Of a stretch of 64,000 nucleotides of DNA, positions 22,232 through 33,090 are shown piece by piece (position 1 is the first letter of the stretch; every line of letters begins with the position of its first letter). The notes under the pieces were generated by a model. The model had not been told where the DNA came from. It was given only the letters and a program-made list of their open reading frames with translations, and ran no database searches. The stretch covers positions 18,067,477 to 18,131,476 of the forward strand of contig CM035444.1 in assembly GCA_020310875.1 (NCBI GenBank). The letters are read 5' to 3'. The DNA is from Ceratopteris richardii. Lineage: Eukaryota > Streptophyta > Polypodiopsida > Polypodiales > Pteridaceae. The translations under genes were made by a program, and so were the position numbers.

Positions 22232-23674
22232 TTGCATTATAAATGTATGGTTATGAGTGAAGCTGATTTGGATTGGTTCTTTGATAGTGGTGCTTCAAAT
22301 CACATAACTTCATGCAAAAGTTTTTTTGCATCTTTGAAAGATGCACCCAAAGGAGGACATGTGATGTGTGCAAACAATGCCTCTTATCCTATCATTCGAG
22401 TAGGAGAAATTGAGCTTATGGCTACAAATGGAGGTGTGATTCTCTTGAAAAAATCATTGTATGTACCCAGTATAGAGAATAACTTAATTTTAGTTCCTTT
22501 AATTTCCAAAGTTGAACTTAACTTCATGTGCACTTTGTTGATGATAAGTGTATGGTTCATGATTTTAGTAATGGTGATATTATCATGATGTCTGGTACAT
22601 TATGTAATGGTTTGTATTGCTTGCATACATACAAGAGGGCTACCTCAAATGTCTTGGTTGTTCATACTTCTTCCATGGCTAAAATGAGCTTTGGCATGCT
22701 CGTTTTGATCACTTGAACTCCAATAGTTTGCTTTACTTGCAAAAGAAGGACATGGTTATTGGTTTTCCAACACTTGAGTCCAATGAAAAGCATGCATGTG
22801 AAGGTTTCATTATTGGAAACATGCAACATGCTTCTTTTCCAAAAGATAGTCATACATATACTACAAGAAAATTGCAGCTTGTTCATAGTGATATATGCGG
22901 TCCCATCAAGACTCCATTTTTTTGGACACATGTTTATTTTGTTACTTTCATTGATGATGCTATTGCTATTCATGGGTGTATCCTATGAAAGAAAAGAATG
23001 AGGTATTTTCTTTCTTCAGAGCATTTTTAGCTATGGCTGAAAATTTTTCTTCAACAAAGCTTTTGACTCTATGCACATATCATGGTGGTGAATACATGTC
23101 ACATGATTTTAATGCTTTTCTTCATGAAAGAGGAATTTCACATCAATGTACAATGCCATATACACCTCAGCAAAATGGTGTTGTAGAGCATAAAAATAGA
23201 ACACGCTTTGAAATGGCATGATGTATGGTTAAAGGAAAGCACCTTCCTAATAAGTTTTGGATGGAAGCGGTCATTTTCATGTGTGCAAACTATGTGTTGA
23301 ATTGCTACCCTAGAAAAGCATTAAGAGTCATCACTCCTTATGAGCCTTGGAATGGACATAAACCTATCGTTCGTCATATGCATGTGTTTGGTTGTTTGGC
23401 ATATACTCTTGTGCCGTCACAACAACATCACAAACTTGATGAAAAGGCAAAGAAATGTATATTTGTTGGTTATAGTGCTAAAAGTAAAGGATATCGTTTG
23501 TACCATCCATTGAAGAACACAATCATTGTGAGTCGATATGTGGTATTTGTTGAAAAGTCAATTTTTCCTCTACTTGAATGCAAAAAACACCCAATAATTA
23601 GCTCACAAGATGTGTTTGATACACTCATGCCTTTGTTCCAAAGTGGTGTGCTTGACTATGACCATGTAGAGTAG
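22232..23674 (+). pseudogene. Cop-5 protease and integrase
   Basis: 22232-22588 carries retropepsin with DWFFDSGASNHITSC and CANNASYPIIRVGEIEL. The pre-integrase region follows (YLQKKDMVIGFPTLES; CEGFIIGNMQHASF). Integrase core pieces are 22860-23221 (HSDICGPIKTP, FIDDAIAIHGC, YHGGEYMSHDFNAF, TPQQNGVVEHKN) and 23225-23674 (FWMEAVIFMCANYVLN, TPYEPWNGHKP, KKCIFVGYSAKSKGYRLYHP). Three or more frame changes break it. Order and content are those of a normal copia pol. Confidence 0.82.
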
Positions 23675-24148
23675 CCAATTGAGGTTCAAAGGGTTGGAAA
23701 ATTATAGTAAAATAGAGCTGAAAATAAAAATAATTTCCAGTCAAACATGGTTGAAAATTTCAGCCAAAAATGGTTGAAACTTCTGGAAATCTATAGCCAC
23801 GTATGGCTGAACATTTGCGTCAAATAATGGTTGAAAATGAGTATGAAATTCATCCCATGCATGATATACATGTTGACGATGTATTACATAATAAACACAC
23901 ATCTATCAAGAGTGCACAAATTATGCCAAACTAGTTGAAACAAACTTTCCAAGGAGACAAATTGAGTGCACCTTTACTTGCTAGAACAACATCAAGCTTT
24001 GCCATGCATCAAGTAATTTTGTGGATTATTCTCTTATTGCAACAACATGTAATAAAGAGCCACTTACTCTTGAAGATGCATGTGACAATCCACATTGGAT
24101 GTACTATGCAATCAAAAAATAGATTCCATACATAGGAATGGTACTTGG
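23675..24148 (+). pseudogene. Cop-5 integrase-RT linker and first RT residues
   Basis: About 260 bp of linker with the phrase atggttgaaaat repeated loosely (23745-23845). It is followed by RT start sequence at about 24055-24148 (EPLTLEDACDNPHWMYY and IGMVLG-like residues), which ends at the Cop-6 LTR. No other gene is visible. Confidence 0.6.
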
Positions 24149-24384
24149 TGTTCATATATTTAAGTAGTGATGTGTGTGAACACACTAGGACTGTCGGGGC
24201 ACTTTTTTCCCTTTTTAGGAGGTCTTTTTCCCCCGGCTTGTATATATGTCTATTGCCCTAATGGGCTACTTATCTTTGTACATTATCTAGTAATACATTC
24301 AGTATTGTGTGTTGTGCTCCAAGCTTCTTCTTCTTCTTCTTCCTTGTGATGTTCGCGTGCTTCCACAGACGTCTAACTCCAACA
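24149..24384 (+). repeat. 5' LTR of Cop-6
   Basis: 236 bp, TGTTCATATATTTAAG to CTAACTCCAACA. It contains a TATA-like tgtatatatg near 24239-24248 and a run of ctt triplets near 24322-24341. It is followed by att and the primer site. Confidence 0.85.
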
Positions 24385-24386
24385 AT

Positions 24387-24398
24387 TGGTATCAGAGC
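24387..24398 (+). other. Primer-binding site of Cop-6
   Basis: tggtatcagagc, the exact plant copia site complementary to the 3' end of initiator methionine tRNA, two bases after the LTR. Confidence 0.88.
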
Positions 24399-24735
24399 AG
24401 GTCACCGCTTCATCTAGGGCATCGTCGATACTCCTCCGGTTGCAGTATCAAATTTGCATGAAATTTGGTTAGCTTACTCAAGGTGTTTCAGAGATCAAAA
24501 CCGCTTCACTTTGTGGTGCCGAAATCATTATCTGAGCTCATTCTAGCCTCCAAATACACTATCGTAGCGCTTGTGCAGGCTATTTTATCTTTTTGTGCCA
24601 AAGGTATACACCTATTTTGGTTTGCCAATATAAGCGTCTCAAAGTCTACTACAGGTTTTGCAAAACTTGTCTGGGTAGTTCCGACTTTTTGAGATACAAT
24701 TAATTTTCTGCATCAAGGTATTTTAGTCATCGGCC

Positions 24736-25625
24736 ATGGCTGAAAGCAGTGATGTATTTTGTATGTTGGCTATTGAGGATAAGTTGGATGGTACCAACTA
24801 CCCATTGTGGATTATATGATGCGACATGTATTGGTTGCAAAAGGACTATGGAACATTGTGCAGGGTATTGAAAAACGTCCTATCACACCTGCAATTATTA
24901 AACTGCATGTACTGAAGCTGATGCAGAAAGATGGTGATATTCTGCATATTCATGTTCGTGCTGCTGTTTTTGTTGCACCTACTGTAGACCAAATTCGTTG
25001 GGATGACAGAGATGCCCAGGCACATGCATTGATAGCTTTGTCTATCAAACGTGCCATTATTCCTCATATTCGCTCTTACAGAATAGCTAAGGATGCTTGG
25101 GATACACTTACCACATTGTATCAAGCTAGGAATGAGGCTCGTGTTGCTTACCTTTGAAAACAGTTAGAGCGTGAGCACATGAATGAAGGTGATTCTCAGC
25201 CTAGACAAAACAGGTCTATTATGCGTGTTGCAGTTCAAGCTTTATTGGCTAGTCAGAAGGGCAAAGGAAAATAGAGCTCTTCTACTAGTAAGCAAAAATA
25301 TGCTAATTCTACACAATTGAAGAAGGAAGACAAAGATGAGAAGAAATCAGAAAAACAGAAATTGTTTTGCAAATACTGTAAAGCAAATGATCATGTCATT
25401 AAGAGCTATCCAAAATTGGTTGCTAAAGAGGCAAAGAAGAAAGAGGTCGGAATGGTCCTTGCAGACTTTTCTACACCAAAAACAGAGTCTTCTAATCTTG
25501 TGCAAGATGAAGAATGGGCGTTTACTACTATTTGCAGTTTTGATCGATCTTTTCATGAGCAGTGCATGTGTGGAATAGACTCACATGTTTGGTACTTTGA
25601 TAGTGGGGGAACCAAACATATTACC
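24736..25625 (+). pseudogene. Cop-6 gag (internally deleted)
   Basis: Begins MAESSDVFCMLAIEDKLDG at 24736, with a frame change near 24810. It then runs on as 24807-25157 (MDYMMRHVLVAKGLW; AHALIALSIKRAIIPHIRS; DAWDTLTTLYQARNEARVAYL). After about 25190 a large part present in Cop-4 gag is missing. The frame resumes near 25317 with a lysine-rich stretch and a knuckle CKYCKANDHVIKSY, in which the last Cys of CCHC is Tyr. RNA binding by this knuckle would be lost. Confidence 0.8.
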
Positions 25626-26971
25626 TTGTAGTGTAGTTTCTTCTCTTCACTCGAGCTTGCCCCTATAGGGAATACTATTACATGTGGCAACAACTCCTCT
25701 TATCCTGTTATGGGAGTTGGTAAGATCATTTTGACTACTACTAATGGTAGTTTTTTTACATTGTCAAATGCTTTATTTGTGTCAAGGATCAAGACGAATC
25801 TGTTATCAGTTTTGGCCTTAGCCAAGATTGGTTTGGTTGTGAAAATTTTTTATCACATATGTACAGTTCATGATCTGTCAAATGGCAATGTGATTATTGC
25901 TTCTGGCATCATATCATGGGTTTTATAAGCTCATAGATTATGAAAAATTTGTGAATGATTCAGCATGTGCAATACATGATTCTCAAGCTATGTCAGATGC
26001 AAAGCTTTGGCATGCACACTTTGGTCAAATGAATTTTGCTAGTTTGCTACGCCTGCAAAAATCTGATATGGTGTCCTCTTTGCCCAAACTTGAGGCACGT
26101 ATGTGAAGGCTATATTTTTGGGCAAAACATAGCGTTCCTCGTTCCCAAAAGATGGTTCTATTCGAGCTACATAGAAATTGCAGCTTGTTCATAGTGATGT
26201 ATGTGGTCCTATGCAGACACCGTCTTTTGGAAACCATCTTTACTTCGTGACTTTCATTGATGATTTTTTCAGGCATGCATGGGTATATCCATTGAAAGCA
26301 AAGTCTGACGTGTTCATGTGCTTCAAAAAATTTTTGGTTTTGCCTGAAAATCTATCAGCATGTAAAATGAGACCCTCCATTCTGATTGAGGGGGGGAATA
26401 ATTGTCTTCTGACTTTAATGCATTTTTGGTTGAACGTGGGATAAAACATCAGTGTACAGTGTTGTATACACCTCAACAGAATGGAGTTGTTGAACGGAAG
26501 AACAAGTCACTCATGGATATGGTGAGGTGTATAGACAAGAGTCAAGCTTTACCACATAGTTTCTGGCTTGAAGTTGTCATATGTGCAACATATGTAATTA
26601 ATAGGTGTCCCACTAAAGCAATGCAGTCTATCACTCCATATGAGGCTTGGCATGGTTGCAAGCCATTTGTTGGTCATCTACGTGTTTTTGGTTGTCTGAC
26701 ATATGCATATGTGCTTGAACAACATTGCAAGAAATTGGATGACAAAGTAGCAAAATGTATTTTTGTTGGGTACAGTTCTAAAAGCAAAGGCTATGGTCTG
26801 TATCATCCACAGACTAAACACATTTTGGTGGAAGATGTTATTCAGCCTTTACTTTCATGTACAAAGGAGACATTTGTTAGCTCCAAAGACGTGTATGATA
26901 CTGTGCTGCCTCTTTTCACAGGTGGACAGTCTAGTGCTGGTCCTAATGAGCCAACTTCTCAGCCATTGTAG
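25560..26971 (+). pseudogene. Cop-6 protease and integrase
   Basis: Protease has WYFDSGGTKHITL (Ala of DSGA changed to Gly) followed by a stop, then MGVGKIILTTTNG. The pre-integrase region is 25897-26106 (LWHAHFGQMNFASL). The integrase core is 26178-26971 in two frames (HSDVCGPMQTPSFGNHLYF; FIDDFFRHAWVYP; TPQQNGVVERKNKSLMD; FWLEVVICATYVINRCPTKA; YEAWHGCKPFVGHLRVFG; KCIFVGYSSKSKGYGLYHP). The conserved second Asp segment is damaged near 26390. Confidence 0.82.
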
Positions 26972-27013
26972 GTTTCATGTGATGATGCAGATCATTCCAT
27001 TTCTGATGTAGAT

Positions 27014-28065
27014 TTGCATGATGCACTTGTTGACGAGAGAGTTGATATTGAGGAGGCAAAAACTATGCGAAAATGGCTAGTGACAACAAATCAGGTGCAT
27101 CTCTATCATATTGTACTCATTCAGGCTCTTATACTACCTCTTTTGCATCAAATTGCTATGCTATGGCTTCCTCTAGTCTGTGTGATAAGATTGAGCCTCT
27201 TTCATTTGATGAAGCACAAAATTATGAACATTGGATGGCTACAATGCAATCTGATATGATGCTATCATGAAAAATGATACCTAGTATTTATGTGACTTGC
27301 CTCCTATCAAGAAGGCCATTGGTACTAAGTGGGTATATAAGTTGAAGTGTAAACCTGATGGAACAATTGATAGGTATAAGGCTAGGCTTGTTGCAAAGGG
27401 TTATACGTAGGAAAGAGGCATTGAATTTTATGAAACCTTTGCTCCTACTTGCGAAATGACTATTCATAGCATCTATGCACTTGCAGCTCATCATGGTTGG
27501 AATGTACATCAGTTGGACATTAAAACAACATTTTTGAATGGTGACTTGCATGAAGAAGCGTATGTTTTTCAGCCCCGTGGCTTTGTGTAGAAAGGGTATG
27601 AAAACCATGTGTGCAAGTTAAAGAAGGCATTATATGGTTTAAAGCAAGCACCACGTACCTCGTATGAAAAGATACATGCTTATCTGATTACACATGTTTT
27701 GAGAACAGTCCAAGTGAAAGCACCTTATATGTTAAGTGTGCTAATGATGTGCTTCTGATCATTGTTGTTTATGTTGATGACATGCTGCTCACTGGTCCTC
27801 ATGAGAAGCGTATTGCTGATTTCAAGGCTGATTTGCATACCTCATTTGAGATCTCTAATTTGGGGCATTTACATAATTATTTGGGCATTCAGTTTATGCA
27901 CATTGATAGTGGAATGGCTTTGTGTCAAACAAAATATATTGACACATTATTGCAGTGTTTTGGCCTTGAAGACTATAAACCTATTGCCACTCCTATGGAG
28001 ACATGTTTACGATTGAGTCTTCATGATGCTGGAGATGCATTTGATGCTGTTCTCTATCAGTAGGC
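27014..28065 (+). pseudogene. Cop-6 reverse transcriptase
   Basis: Pieces in at least three frames. Linker sequence is at 27014-27260. The RT fingers are near 27290-27600 (KAIGTKWVYKLKCKPDG in plus frame; HQLDIKTTFLNGDLHEEAYV). A LYGLKQAPRTS motif lies near 27640. A clean block at 27749-28063 has VVYVDDMLLTGPHEKR, YLGIQFMHIDSGMA and TPMETCLRLS. The YVDD box is intact, but several stops upstream prevent expression. Confidence 0.83.
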
Positions 28066-28725
28066 TGTTGGATGCTTGATTTACTTATGCATTACTTGAC
28101 CATATATTCAGTTTGTTGTCTCACAGATGAGAAAATTTATGCATTGCCCATGTGTCAAACATTGGGAGGTGGTTAAGTGCATCTTTTGCTACTTGATTGG
28201 TACTTGGCTACTTTGGGTTTTTATCACAAGGTGGGATCACTACCGACATATTTGCATGCCTTTTTTGACAGTGATTAGGCTAGTTTCTATGCCACTCGTG
28301 TGTCCACTAGTGGTTTTTGCTTCATGCTTGGTAGCTCATGGATATCTTGGCTGAGCAAGAAGCATCCTACTATGGCCACTTCCAGTTGTGAGGCTAAGTA
28401 TAGGACAGCTTTCATTGCGGCTATTGAGTGTGTGTGGCTCAGATGCCTTATGGCTGATTTGGGTGTTGGTCACTCTTCTGCCACCACCATCTTCATTGAT
28501 AGTGAGAGTGCATTGGCAGTTGCGAGGAACCGTGTGTTCCATGCTCGCACTAAGCACATTGAGGTGCATTATCATTATGTGAGGGAGAGGTTCTCTGTTG
28601 GAGAGATCAGTTTGGCATATGTTCCCATGCAAGAGAACATTGCAAACCTTTTCATGAAGGCTCTGCCTAGGGAGAAGTTTGAAGCTTTTTGCAAAGCTTT
28701 GGGCTTACTTCCTTTTGTGGATTGA
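28066..28725 (+). pseudogene. Cop-6 RNase H
   Basis: After a stop-rich segment, 28300-28725 is fully open (141 residues): [66 protein letters not shown] and [16 protein letters not shown], ending PFVD. It is nearly identical in layout to the Cop-4 RNase H at 16090-16515. Confidence 0.85.
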
Positions 28726-28798
28726 TTCGACATAGCTTGGCATTTCCTTATACATGAGTGCGAGCTCCTTCTTCATCGCATCACTCCCAGGGGGGTTT

Positions 28799-29013
28799 TG
28801 TTGATATATTTAGGCAGTGGTGTGTGAACACACTAAGACCACCACGGGAACTTTTTCCCTCTTTAGGAGGTTTTTCCCCCCCTGCTTGTATATATGCCTA
28901 TAGCCCTAATGGGTTACTTATCTTTGTACATTCTAGTGGTAATACATTCAGTATTGTGTGTTTCGCTCCAAGCTTCTTCTTCTTCCTTGTGCTATTCGTG
29001 TGATCTCGATCTC
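28799..29013 (+). repeat. 3' LTR of Cop-6 (end lost)
   Basis: Preceded by the polypurine tract cccaggggggttt (28786-28798). It starts TGTTGATATATTTAGG and follows the 5' LTR to about 29001, then loses similarity before the expected CCAACA end. The flank that follows is gypsy or unassigned sequence. Confidence 0.8.
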
Positions 29014-31596
29014 TAGGTAGATGATCCTTTAGAATCTACCAATGTGCATGTTCAAGAAGATTAGATCAAAATGGTTGATTTAAATACTACATCCAAATCT
29101 TGTATGGTGAAAATTTGTTTTGAGCTAACTTCCTCATTTTGAAATCAATGAATTTCCTTGCTAATAGAATTTAAAGATGTCTTTTCTTGGGATTTTTTTG
29201 AGATACAGGGGTTAGACCCTGCATTTTCCAGCATAAGATTCAACTTGAACCTGTCATTCAATAGCACTATCGCATGACTCTGAATTTTGAAAAGCAGGTA
29301 GAGGAATAATTAGATCAGTTGTCGCACGTTATTGTCCCTATTGAGTACCCTGAATGGGTTTTCCCTTTTGTTGTAGTTCCTAAGAGAAATTAGCAACTGG
29401 GATTCTGTGTTGATTATTGTAAGTTGAATGTCACTACAGTCTCATATCCTTTTCCTTTAGGGATGACTTAAGTAGACATCCCTAAAATTTCTTTTATAAC
29501 AACTTGGGGAGTTTTTTCCTGTACAATTATATGGTTTGGACTTCAAAATGCTCCTAATACTTTCCAACATGTATGCATCGAATTCTCACCCCTTATTTAA
29601 CTAGCTTTATGCAGGTGTTCCTCGATGATTTCTTTGTTTCAGGGAGCCAAGTGGATCATTGGGGCAACATTTATGCCTATATTTTGCATAATCTCAGAAA
29701 GTTCATCTTTGCTTGAACCCAACTAAATTGATTTTTGAGGTGAACTGGTGAAAATTGCTCAAAAATGTTATTTCTAGGGATAGTATCGCCATGGATCCTG
29801 ATTAGTGAAGGTGGTTTTGGAAGGCCATCCTTGCAATCTTCCAAATCCATTCTTTGATTTTTAGGGCAAATACAATGGCATGGCTCCCATTTGAGATATC
29901 TTGCTAACATTGTTATGCCACTTAATGGTATAGCTCATGTTAAGTCAATCAATTCTAGTGGAATGTGGAGTGTGATCTTGCCTTCGGATGGCTCAAATTT
30001 CTTCTTACAAAGGCACCCATACTCCAAGCACCTGATTGGAATCATCCATTCATGTTCTTGTTGATGCTTTTGATATAGCCATTGACTTTGTTTTAATGTA
30101 GAAAGCAAGATGTTTTGAGTTCCATCTGGTTTAGTATGCTAGTTGTCATTTAGCCAATGCCAAGAATAATTATTTGGTTACTGAACATGAATGCCTTGAC
30201 CTCATCAATTCTATTTAAAAAATATGGCATTACTTATGGGGTCGTCCTTTCACTTTCCATGTGGATCATTCAACCTTTCTTTATTTGGTGAAACAATAGA
30301 ATTTGGTTGGTTGCCTTGCACGGTGGGTGTTACTATTGCAAGAATTTGACTATGATGTCATCCATTGAACTGGATCTTATCATGTTATGATTGATTTTTT
30401 ATCTCACTTGAACAGTGGTGAACCTTTGGTGGGGTCGATGAATCGTTTCCATACAGGAACTTTTCTAGGTCATTGAGACCGATGATATAGTAGTCAGAGT
30501 CCCCACATGTTATGAGGAAATGATGTCCTTTTTGGCTACTAGTGTTCCTGTAGCTCAATTATGGTCCATTGCCCAAAAAAATTCTTATTTTGTGTAGGCG
30601 ACAATTTTCTATTATCTTGGGATAACTTTATTATAAAGACTTGGTCGATGTTTGGCTTTGTTGTATGCCTCTTCATGAAGTGTCTATGGTCATTTCAAAA
30701 GCCCATGCTAGTCCTACTAGTGTTCATATAGGGGTGGAGCTTATAGTTCGAAAGATTATTTCTAGTGGTTTGTGGTGGGCCAATGGTATGTCCACAATTA
30801 TGTGTGTTTGTGTGCTCCCTATTAATGGATGGGTGAGCTCTACATAGTGCATCGATTTCCCCTCCAACAAGTACTTCCTTTGGAACCTTTCCAAAAATGG
30901 GGCTTAGACTTTATTGATTTTATTTGGCCCCCAGATGCTCATTCTAGAAATAATTTCATCTTAACCGCATGGATTATGTTACTCATTGAGTAGAGCCTTG
31001 GGCTTTATGGCATGCTACTATGAGGAGCGTGATGGCTGCTCTCATTAGACATTTATTTCCTCACTTTGGACTACCTTTGGGATTATTCTTGGATCAAGGC
31101 ACAAATTATTATCATATTGAACATAAATTTAGTACTCCTCATTATCCTCGAGCCAATAGATCAGCTAAGAGTACTAATAAGGTTCTCTTATTGATGCTTC
31201 AAAAAATGCTATTAGAACATCCGGATAAATGGGACCAATATCTCCCTACGGCCTTGTGCTTACCGTACTTCTTATAAATTTTCTATTGGATTTACTCCCT
31301 TGAAACTAGTCTACAGATTAGAAGTTATCGCTCTAATGGAATTTGCAATTCTTAGTTTACATATTGCAGTTCAAGATCACTTATTACCAGAGGATTCCTT
31401 TATTTATAATCTCCATGCTCTTCGGTCTTTGGAAGAGCATCGTTACCAATGTTTCATACTTATGCAAAAAGTCAACCATTGTCAAAGTTGATGGCATGAT
31501 CGACATTTAAAAACTCCTATTTTTTGTTGTTATGATCTTGTTATGTTCTTCGTTCTAAAATGAAGCAGCAAGTAGACAAATTTAAATTATGATGGA
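29014..31596 (+). pseudogene. Gyp-2: Ty3/gypsy pol remnant
   Basis: Plus-strand gypsy sequence, heavily damaged. RT: a VIVPIEYPEWVFPFVVVPK segment and FCVDYCKLNVTTVSYPFPL near 29330-29460, FGLQNAPNTFQHVC near 29530-29575, and VFLDDFFVSG (the YLDD-type box as FLDD) near 29615-29645. RNase H: HVDHSTFLYLVKQ near 30260. Integrase: a zinc-type region at 30641-30847 (VISKAHASPTSVHIGV; GLWWANGM), WGLDFIDF near 30900, PRANRSAKSTNKVLL near 31150 and DKWDQYLPTALC near 31225. It is cut at 31596 by Cop-7. Gag, protease and LTRs are not seen. 29014-29170 holds nothing I recognise. Confidence 0.75.
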
Positions 31597-31893
31597 TGTT
31601 ACCATTAGTTTCCATGTGAAAGGCCAAATGGCCACCGGACACTTCTTTGTATATGTTCTTTAATAAAACATATAGTGGCTTGGTCAGTCATAGACTGTAA
31701 GTTAGACCGCATTTGTAAGACCTAAGAAGTCTGTCTTCGTGCTTCCAATGTACTGTGTTTTCTGTGTATTCTACAACCTCTGTGCGGAGTACTGTGTGCG
31801 GCCTCAGGAGCTCGGTTTTCTACTCCGAGCATATCGTCGTGGAGCTCTCGAGAGGGAGAGTGCACTGTGGTGCATCGCCATTGAAACACTTCA
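31597..31893 (+). repeat. 5' LTR of Cop-7
   Basis: 297 bp, TGTTACCATTAG to AAACACTTCA. It is preceded by the target duplication atgga and followed by c and the primer site at 31895. A possible polyadenylation word aataaaa lies near 31661. Confidence 0.92.
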
Positions 31894-31894
31894 C

Positions 31895-31906
31895 TGGTAT
31901 TAGAGC
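31895..31906 (+). other. Primer-binding site of Cop-7
   Basis: tggtattagagc differs by one base from the plant copia site TGGTATCAGAGC for initiator methionine tRNA. One base separates it from the LTR. Confidence 0.88.
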
Positions 31907-32097
31907 TGTTCGAGGCAAAAGCTTTGTTCCTTTTGTGCGAGCGAAGCGACCCCCCTCCAAGGCTTTCGACTAAGGCGGCAACCAAGGCATAGACCTTGGC
32001 ATACCTTGTCATCCGAGTCACCAAAGTCACCATTGGCGCCGTTGGCTGTGCACGAGGGAGGACCTCAACGATCAAGGAATATAGAGGTTCTCGATAC

Positions 32098-32177
32098 TTC
32101 TCGGGAGGTCACCCATCCCAGTACTGTTCCCCCTAGAGCTCGCTTAACTATGGCAATCTCTTGCCACTAAGCTACAC
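32098..32177 (-). other. 5S-rRNA-like sequence in the Cop-7 leader, antisense
   Basis: Read on the minus strand, this contains gttaagcgagct (complement of 32137-32148) and tgggatgggtgacc (complement of 32107-32120). These match the box A region (GTTAAGCG-GCT) and box C region (GGATGGGTGACC) of plant 5S rRNA. The start of the first is 30 bases before the second, the same spacing as in plant 5S. The similarity continues into cctcccgagaagt, like CCTCCTGGGAAGT in 5S. Upstream on the minus strand, gtgtagcttagtggcaagag (complement of 32158-32177) resembles a tRNA box A. The first third of 5S is absent, so this is not a functional rRNA gene. It lies in the untranslated leader, opposite to the element. 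Confidence 0.7.
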
Positions 32178-33090
32178 TCTTGTGGTGTTTGAAGAAGGGG
32201 AAAGAGGAAGGTTGACATTACCTTGAACAAGTTTTGGTCCCTCAAAGCTTCATTTTTTGCTTTCAAAGCCTATTTCTGAAGCAATTTTGGGGTGTTTTTT
32301 GGAGCCATTTTGGAGTACTTTCGCACATAGTTCTCTTCGCACAAGTCCAAGAACATCAAGAAGAGTGTTCCTTGTACTTCTCAAACAATAAATATCAACC
32401 TTTGGGGCTGTATTTTCAGCCACACTCATAAAACTACAGGTTTCTCGAGGGGTTTTCAGTTTTGGTGGGAGCAGTCGTTGCAAATTTATGTAGGTTTTTA
32501 AAGCCTAAAACATCATAGTTGACAGACACTTGCAGGTGTTATTCGCTAGTTTTTGGGCTGTGTATTCAGCCTTTTAGTGTCATTTTACTGCATATATTGA
32601 GCACATACACACCATCTACGCTTCTGTGGATACCGCTTATGTACATCCATGTGGTCATTGATATAGCAGTTACGTTCTTTGCATAAAGCCCTTTACGTTT
32701 GATAAAGAGGGTCGTGGTGAGGTTTTCTTAACTGGGAGACACCCAGATGTCGGGGTCTCTTCGGTGATGCAGGTGGAAGACTTACCCATCCTCGCCATAG
32801 GAGATGTATGATAGTTGTTCATAGGTGCTCGATAAGCCTAGTTGGCTTCTATTGGGTAATTGATTATATGCAGTGGAGTCAGTGATTCACTATGTAGGTA
32901 GACATGTCAGTACTTGCAGTTTTATGATACTTTGACACTAGTCATATACTAATTTTGCGGAGGATACTCTGGCAAAATTTTTCCAGATTTTTGGTTTAGT
33001 CAACTATACAGTGGTCGATTTACTCCTTGATACACTTATTTGTTGGTGTTTGGACTCTTCTAGCTCCATTATCATTCTATTCAGTTCTCT

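Larger units (their letters stand above)
21099..24148 (+). mobile_element. Cop-5: 5' half of a copia element
   Basis: Plus-strand copia sequence from a short leader (21099) through gag, protease and integrase to the first codons of reverse transcriptase, where it stops at the 5' LTR of Cop-6 (24149). It has no LTR at either end. Its sequence is related to Cop-4 and Cop-6 but clearly diverged. The other half of the polymerase is not found on the far side of Cop-6, so this is not simple nesting; a deletion or rearrangement has occurred. Confidence 0.75.
24149..29013 (+). mobile_element. Cop-6: copia element, same family as Cop-4, opposite strand
   Basis: A 4.9-kb plus-strand element with a 5' LTR (24149-24384), primer site (24387-24398), gag, protease, integrase, RT, RNase H, polypurine tract and a 3' LTR (28799-about 29013) whose last bases are lost. 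Gag lacks roughly 500 bp relative to Cop-4. Cop-6 and Cop-4 face each other's backs across Cop-5, forming long inverted repeats. No matching target duplication was found (left flank cttgg). Confidence 0.85.

Noticed and set aside
24387..24398. Possible tRNA gene piece near tggtatcagagc
   Set aside because: It is the primer-binding site after a copia LTR; no tRNA body follows.
25347..25556. Minus-strand frames opposite gag in Cop-6, and similar plus-strand frames opposite Cop-1 and Cop-4
   Set aside because: They recur at the same place in each family member only because the sense strand is shared.
31722..32075. Minus-strand 117-residue frame as a gene
   Set aside because: It crosses the LTR/leader border of Cop-7 and includes the primer site, so it is a chance frame.
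32098..32177. Functional 5S rRNA gene
   Set aside because: Only about the last two thirds of 5S is recognisable, with substitutions, and the first third is absent. It is kept as a 5S-like module, not an rRNA gene.
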